Below the pieces are notes generated by a model. That model was not told where the DNA came from, did no database searches, and saw nothing but the letters and a program-made list of their open reading frames with translations. Shown piece after piece: positions 14,728 through 19,101 of a stretch of 19,101 nt of DNA. The number at the start of each line of letters is the position of its first letter. Positions within the stretch are counted from its first letter, which is position 1. The stretch is from Alphaproteobacteria bacterium UBA4588 (lineage in GTDB: Bacteria; Pseudomonadota; Alphaproteobacteria; Puniceispirillales; Puniceispirillaceae): NCBI GenBank assembly GCA_002387605.1, contig DGJU01000027.1, positions 44,739 through 63,839 on the forward strand. The letters are read 5' to 3'. Position numbers and translations under genes: made by a program.

Positions 14728-15384
14728 ATGAGCCATTCCCCCTCTTCACTGCCGAAACATCTCATTGTAGACGTCTTTTCCGATATTATCTGTCCGTGGT
14801 GCTATATCGGAAAGACGAGGCTTGAGGAAGCTTTTGCTCAACGCCCTAATATTGTGCCTGAATATCGGTGGCGCTGTTTCCTGTTAAACCCGACCATGCC
14901 AGCAGGCGGTATGGATAGAACAGCTTACCTAACAGCCAAGTTTGGCCATGCTGCCAATGCTGTTTACGGCCGTATTGCTCAGGCAGGAGATGAAGCAGGC
15001 ATTGCTTTTCAGTTTTCCGATATCAAACGCACGCCAGATACCCGCCCCATCCATAAAATACTGATTGCTGCAGGTGATGCCGCAACCCCGCTCTCAGACG
15101 CTTTTTATCAAGCCTATTTTCTGCGCGGGGAGGATATTTCAGATAGTGCTACACAAGACAAGCTTATTGATGAGGTGTCGCAGACACATGCAAGCGCAGC
15201 TGATGCGCGCTCACCTGAAAAACTAGCACAAGCGCAAACCAGGCTAGAGGCAGATCTGAGATATGGTCAAAGCATTGGGATAGATGGCGTGCCGCTGATG
15301 ATCTTTAATAGTAATTATTCGCTTGCTGGCGCTTACCCGTCCGATATTCTTCTCAATGCCATAGATGCTGCTATTCAAGAATAG
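14728..15384 (+). CDS. DsbA-family (FrnE-like) thiol oxidoreductase
   Basis: From the ATG chosen by its ribosome binding site the protein is 218 residues. VDVFSDIICPWCYIGKTRLE (14-33) is the FrnE-type start: a thioredoxin strand followed by the CPWC active site (C22, C25). The long helical insertion follows, with YRWRCFLLNPTMP, the 'w.pf.LnP..p' element of the family. TRPIHKILIAA and DAFYQAYFLRGEDISD come next, and then GIDGVPLMIFNSNYSLAGAYPSDIL (about 183-207) with the cis-Pro opposite the active site (GVP). There is no signal peptide, so it should act in the cytoplasm, unlike periplasmic DsbA. Family members are linked to oxidative stress or polyketide-related isomerisation; the exact substrate is unknown. 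It is divergent from the hugZ-like gene and converges on mfd across 27 bp. Confidence 0.9.
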   Translation: MSHSPSSLPKHLIVDVFSDIICPWCYIGKTRLEEAFAQRPNIVPEYRWRCFLLNPTMPAGGMDRTAYLTAKFGHAANAVYGRIAQAGDEAGIAFQFSDIKRTPDTRPIHKILIAAGDAATPLSDAFYQAYFLRGEDISDSATQDKLIDEVSQTHASAADARSPEKLAQAQTRLEADLRYGQSIGIDGVPLMIFNSNYSLAGAYPSDILLNAIDAAIQE

Positions 15385-15411
15385 TAGCGCGCGTCCCCAA
15401 ACCTGCCACAA

Positions 15412-18400
15412 TTAAGATGGGCTGAGGAGACCCGCAATATCACTGACAATTTTATGTGCCTGTTTCGCCCGAGCAGCAATCTGAGCTAACGCGCCTTTGA
15501 CAATAAGCTTATGGTCACTGCGGAGCTGAACACGCCCCCCTTGGGAGGCAATCCAGCCAATCAATTTATCAGGCGCCGGGAACTGATTATCTTTAAATGA
15601 AAGGGCAAACCCTTTGGCGCCTGCATCGATTTTAAGAATATTTGCATTACGACAAAGGTATTTTAATTCAACGATTTCCAGCAAGTTCTTAACTGTATCT
15701 GGCATCGGACCAAACCGGTCCACCAGCTCAGCAGCCATCTGGTTAATATCATCATGTGCGGATAACGCGCCAATCCGGCGATAGAGTGAGAGCCGCACGG
15801 ATAAATCTGGCACATAGGCTTCTGGGATCAGCACGTTCGTGCCCAGACTTATAGTTGGCGACCAGTCCTGCTGGCCCGCCTCGCCTAACGTATCACTGCC
15901 TTTTTTCGATTGCGTGCGCGCCAGATCAACAGCCTGACGAAGCATTTCCTGATACAGCTCCACGCCAACCTCGCGCACATGCCCCGATTGCTCATCACCA
16001 AGCAGGTTTCCAGCACCCCTGATATCCATATCATAGGAGGCCAGAGAAAAGCCTGCGCCAAGCTTATCAAGGGTCTGCATCACTTCTAATCGGCGCTTTG
16101 CTTGCGGTGTTAAGACCATGCCGGGCTGGGTTGTAAGATAGGCATAGGCCCGCACTTTACTGCGACCAACTCTGCCGCGGAGCTGATAAAGCTGGGACAG
16201 GCCAAACATATCGGCCCGGTGAATAATCATCGTATTGGCAGTTGGAATATCAATGCCGGATTCAACGATATTGGTTGAGAGAAGAATATCAGCCTCACCG
16301 TCACCGAACCGGTTCATCACATCATCAAGATCAACCGCGCTCATCTTGCCATGTGCTGTTAAAATACGGGCATCAGGAACCAAAGCTGTTACTCTATCAT
16401 AAAGGCGGGTTAAGTCTGCAATACGGGGACAGACAACAAATATTTGCCCGCCTCTGAACCGCTCTCTTATGATAGCTTCGCGCAAGACAACTGAATCCCA
16501 TGGCCCAACAAATGTCCGCACCGCCAACCGGTCAACCGGCGGGGTTGCTATAATAGACATCTGGCGCACCCCTGACAGTGCTAGCTGAAGGGTACGCGGA
16601 ATAGGCGTTGCTGATAATGTCAGCACATGCACATCACCGCGCAACTCTTTGAGCCGTTCTTTCTGGCCAACCCCAAAACGCTGTTCTTCATCGATAATCA
16701 GAAGGCCTAAATTATTAAAGGATATAGATTTGGCAAGAACAGCATGTGTTCCAACAACCAACTGAACTGACCCGTCACTAAGCCCATCACGAATTAGTGA
16801 TGCCTGTTTTGGAGTTGTCATCCGCGATAAGGTTGCCACTTTCACCGGAAAATCGGCAAACCGTTCTTCACATAATCTTCCATGCTGGCGTGCAAGCAAT
16901 GTTGTCGGCGTCACAAGGGCTACTTGATAGCCTGCCATAGCGGCAACAAAAGCAGCCCGTAGTGCGATTTCTGTTTTGCCAAACCCAACATCACCGCAAA
17001 TCAGCCTGTCTGTTGCTGTACCAGAGGCAAAATCCGACAGAACATCTTCGAGCGCATCAAGCTGATCATCTGTTTCTGAGTGACCAAAACGGGCGCAAAA
17101 TTCATCATAGACGCCCTGCGGCGGTGTTAACGGTTCTGCTGTCGCGACCGCGCGTCGGGCTGCAATGCGGATTAATTGCTCCGCCATTTCCTTAATCCGG
17201 CCTTTTATGCGGGCTTTACGCGCCTGCCAGCCTGCGCCGCCAAGCTTATCAAGGATAACATCGCTTGCATCCTGTCCATAACGTGACAGCATATCGATAT
17301 TTTCAACCGGCAGGTATAGCCGGTCGCCGCCAGAATAGGACAGATGCAGGCAGTCATGATCTGTGCCGTCTGAGCTTATTGTCTCAAGCCCTTCATAGCG
17401 TCCAATACCATGCTCGACATGAACGACTAAATCGCCCTGCTCCAAAGATGATACTTCGCGCAGGAAATCCTCTGCACGTCGACGCCGGCCTTGCGGGCGG
17501 CTAATGCGTGATCCGAAAATATCCTGCTCGGTAATCACCGTCATATGCGGTGTATGAAACCCATTCTCAAGCGACCAGACAGTGCCGTAAACACCGCTGG
17601 CCTTCATTTCAGATGCCGCGTTGATGAGCTGCGGCGCCTCTGGCAAGTGCGGCGCTATCAGCCCGCAGACACGCTCCAATGCGCCTTGTGAGGCAGCCGT
17701 AAGCAGCACAGGCGCATCTTTGGCATCTGCCACAATAGCTTGTGCCGCAGCAGCGGACGGACTACCGCCTTCTGAGCGGGCAGCACTAAATGTCTGGCCA
17801 GCACGCGCGCCGATATCAGGCTCACTCTTGCGCGGGGCGGCAAAACTGGATAGCGAAGCTGTTAATGCGCTCCCCTCCAATGCATCAAGAGCCGTTTGTG
17901 TTTGATACATCATTTCAGGCGGAACCGGGCGATAAGGTGCCTCGCCTTCTGGCACAGCGCCGGCGCGCGCTTGATAAAATTCATCAATCTGGGAAAGCCG
18001 CGCCATACCGGCCGCCTGCACATCACTATCACAGACAATATGCCAGCCTGTAAGCCAGTCAGACAAACTGCCCATGCTTTCATGAAACAGACAGAGCCAA
18101 TGCTCAATCCCAGCAAGGGTTTGGCCCGCTGAGACGGCTTCATAAAGAGAATCTTTCGATGCTTTTCCGCCAAACAACGAAAGATAACTCTGCCGAAACC
18201 GGCTAATCGAAGCATCATCAAGGATATATTCTGCTGCGGGCCGAACAATCAGACTATCGGTATTATCATGACTACGCTGGGAAAGCGGCTCAAAATACCG
18301 CATCGAATCAATTTCATCGCCAAAGAAATCAAGCCGGACAGGGTCCATATCCGTCGCAGCAAAGATATCCATAATGCCGCCACGAATAGCAAATTCACCA

Positions 18401-18879
18401 TATTCACGTACCGACTGAGTACGCAGAAACCCGTTTTGGGTCAGAAAATCGGCAATCTTATCCTGAGCTATTTCCATACCCGGCGTAAGGGTCAGACTTG
18501 ATTCGGCAAAAAAATCCTCGGACGGCAAGCGCTGCAGCCAGCTATTTACGGTTGTCAGTACGATGCAGGGTCGGACCCTACCAGATACCTGTTTCCGGTG
18601 AGCAAGCGAAGCCAGCGCATCAATCCGCCGGCTCACAATCGCTGAATGAGGTGACATTCTGTCATAGGGAAGACAATCCCATGCAGGCAGAATAATCAGC
18701 TCCACCTCCGGACAGGAAAAGGCAAGACCTTGGGCCATCTGCTGCAGCCGTTTGTCATCACGCGCTAGATAAACCAGCTTGTCATGAGTCTCAACAAGAC
18801 TCCCAACAGCCAGAGAATCTGCACCATCAAGACAGCCATAAATAACTGACTTAAATTCTAATTTATCATTTATTTTCAT
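15412..18879 (-). CDS. mfd: Transcription-repair coupling factor
   Basis: This 1155-residue Mfd removes RNA polymerase stalled at lesions and recruits UvrA for nucleotide-excision repair. Domains in order: a UvrB-like N-terminal region (about 1-340, with ILPAWDCLPYDRMSPH at 63-78 and REYGEFAIRGGIMDIF at 158-173); a low-complexity Ser/Ala-rich linker (about 340-390); the CarD-like RNA polymerase-interacting domain (about 476-545, LEQGDLVVHVEHGIGRYEG); and the superfamily 2 translocase. The translocase has Walker A GDVGFGKT (629-636), the DEEQ box (730-733), LSATPIPRTL (755-764), and the helicase VI region LRGRVGR (900-906) preceded by the TRG-type segment. The C-terminal UvrA-masking domain closes it (about 1000-1155). 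Length matches the family (about 1,150). No good ribosome binding site precedes the ATG; the 30-bp gap after sdhE is AT-rich. Together with the photolyases at 9312-12289 it adds a second UV-repair gene here. Confidence 0.98.
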   Translation of the reverse strand: MKINDKLEFKSVIYGCLDGADSLAVGSLVETHDKLVYLARDDKRLQQMAQGLAFSCPEVELIILPAWDCLPYDRMSPHSAIVSRRIDALASLAHRKQVSGRVRPCIVLTTVNSWLQRLPSEDFFAESSLTLTPGMEIAQDKIADFLTQNGFLRTQSVREYGEFAIRGGIMDIFAATDMDPVRLDFFGDEIDSMRYFEPLSQRSHDNTDSLIVRPAAEYILDDASISRFRQSYLSLFGGKASKDSLYEAVSAGQTLAGIEHWLCLFHESMGSLSDWLTGWHIVCDSDVQAAGMARLSQIDEFYQARAGAVPEGEAPYRPVPPEMMYQTQTALDALEGSALTASLSSFAAPRKSEPDIGARAGQTFSAARSEGGSPSAAAAQAIVADAKDAPVLLTAASQGALERVCGLIAPHLPEAPQLINAASEMKASGVYGTVWSLENGFHTPHMTVITEQDIFGSRISRPQGRRRRAEDFLREVSSLEQGDLVVHVEHGIGRYEGLETISSDGTDHDCLHLSYSGGDRLYLPVENIDMLSRYGQDASDVILDKLGGAGWQARKARIKGRIKEMAEQLIRIAARRAVATAEPLTPPQGVYDEFCARFGHSETDDQLDALEDVLSDFASGTATDRLICGDVGFGKTEIALRAAFVAAMAGYQVALVTPTTLLARQHGRLCEERFADFPVKVATLSRMTTPKQASLIRDGLSDGSVQLVVGTHAVLAKSISFNNLGLLIIDEEQRFGVGQKERLKELRGDVHVLTLSATPIPRTLQLALSGVRQMSIIATPPVDRLAVRTFVGPWDSVVLREAIIRERFRGGQIFVVCPRIADLTRLYDRVTALVPDARILTAHGKMSAVDLDDVMNRFGDGEADILLSTNIVESGIDIPTANTMIIHRADMFGLSQLYQLRGRVGRSKVRAYAYLTTQPGMVLTPQAKRRLEVMQTLDKLGAGFSLASYDMDIRGAGNLLGDEQSGHVREVGVELYQEMLRQAVDLARTQSKKGSDTLGEAGQQDWSPTISLGTNVLIPEAYVPDLSVRLSLYRRIGALSAHDDINQMAAELVDRFGPMPDTVKNLLEIVELKYLCRNANILKIDAGAKGFALSFKDNQFPAPDKLIGWIASQGGRVQLRSDHKLIVKGALAQIAARAKQAHKIVSDIAGLLSPS

Positions 18880-18909
18880 GAATTTATTAATCTTAGTTAA
18901 GGTAATTTA

Positions 18910-19101
18910 TTATATCTGATTAATATGAAAATCTTTAATCATATCAAGTACAGGGCCCTGAAATTCAGCTGGCACATCTTCATCTCCCCTTACCCACGCA
19001 AAGATGGACGGGTCACCCGCATCCAACAAGGCTTCAAACATATCAAGCTGCTCATCGGTAAGGTTTGGTAGATGCTTTTTCGCAAACTGACCAAGCAAAA
19101 G
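18910..19101 (-). CDS. sdhE: SdhE-type succinate dehydrogenase flavinylation factor, C-terminal part
   Basis: The minus-strand frame is open to the window edge and ends at TAA (18910-18912), giving the last 63 residues of a roughly 90-residue protein. LLLGQFAKKHLPNLTDEQLD, then FEALLDAGDPSIFAWVRGDE, is the typical C-terminal half of the SdhE/YgfY family, which helps attach FAD to SdhA. The diagnostic RGxxE motif lies upstream of the window. A TTG at 19096-19098 could be mistaken for a start, but it is internal: the frame continues without a stop. Next downstream, only 30 bp away, is mfd on the same strand. sdhE beside mfd, often with recG, is a recurring alphaproteobacterial arrangement, so recG is a reasonable expectation beyond the edge. 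Confidence 0.88.
   Translation of the reverse strand, partial: LLLGQFAKKHLPNLTDEQLDMFEALLDAGDPSIFAWVRGDEDVPAEFQGPVLDMIKDFHINQI

Noticed and set aside
17621..17905. 94-codon plus-strand frame in the Ala/Ser-rich linker of mfd
   Set aside because: The low-complexity linker leaves other frames open; the opposite strand is part of an intact Mfd.
18881..18912. Repeated AATTTATTA word (18881-18889 and 18904-18912) between sdhE and mfd
   Set aside because: It is short, AT-rich sequence, and the second copy includes the sdhE stop codon; chance is the simpler explanation.
19096..19098. TTG as the start of the sdhE fragment
   Set aside because: The frame is open to the window edge and family members extend about 30 residues further upstream, so this is an internal Leu codon.

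Overview
The window looks like a chromosomal segment of an alphaproteobacterium. By eye the base composition is intermediate and the genes are tightly packed. The protein set fits that group: an sdhE-mfd gene pair, an iron-sulfur bacterial photolyase whose length and key positions match Agrobacterium PhrB, a HugZ-type protein, and a DgoK/DgoA pair. A marine SAR116-like lineage is a plausible guess but is not shown by the sequence. I saw no tRNA, rRNA, CRISPR array, insertion sequence or phage gene. No stretch longer than 300 bases lacks a gene; the longest gaps are 179 bp (1004-1182) and 161 bp (6463-6623).

Left part (1-5494). The end of a metallo-beta-lactamase-fold hydrolase gene overlaps a small cyclic-nucleotide-binding-domain gene. 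A convergent HxlR-family regulator follows. Its upstream region holds a strong palindrome and faces, divergently, a three-gene operon. That operon encodes an RND/MMPL inner-membrane transporter, a periplasmic LolA-like protein and an outer-membrane beta-barrel-like protein. Together they look like an envelope-spanning carrier for a lipid or other hydrophobic molecule, and this is the most interesting candidate system here.

Centre-left (5503-8696, all minus strand). A YaiI/YqxD-family gene is followed closely by 2-dehydro-3-deoxygalactonokinase (dgoK) and 2-dehydro-3-deoxy-6-phosphogalactonate aldolase (dgoA). These two enzymes are the lower half of the De Ley-Doudoroff galactose/galactonate route. 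An EamA-family permease gene lies 161 bp further downstream. The dehydratase and the upper pathway are not in the window.

Centre-right (8787-13316, plus strand). A HIT-family protein is followed by two coupled light-repair genes: a class I CPD photolyase and an iron-sulfur (6-4)-type photolyase. A second EamA permease comes next. The photolyase pair would let one transcript cover both main UV lesions.

Right part (13313-19101). This holds a glutathione S-transferase-like protein (minus), a HugZ-like haem/flavin-fold protein (minus), a divergent DsbA/FrnE-like thiol oxidoreductase (plus), the large transcription-repair coupling factor Mfd (minus) and the 3' part of sdhE (minus). Three gene pairs are joined by ATGA stop-start overlaps, and two convergent pairs overlap at their stop codons, so this region is compact.
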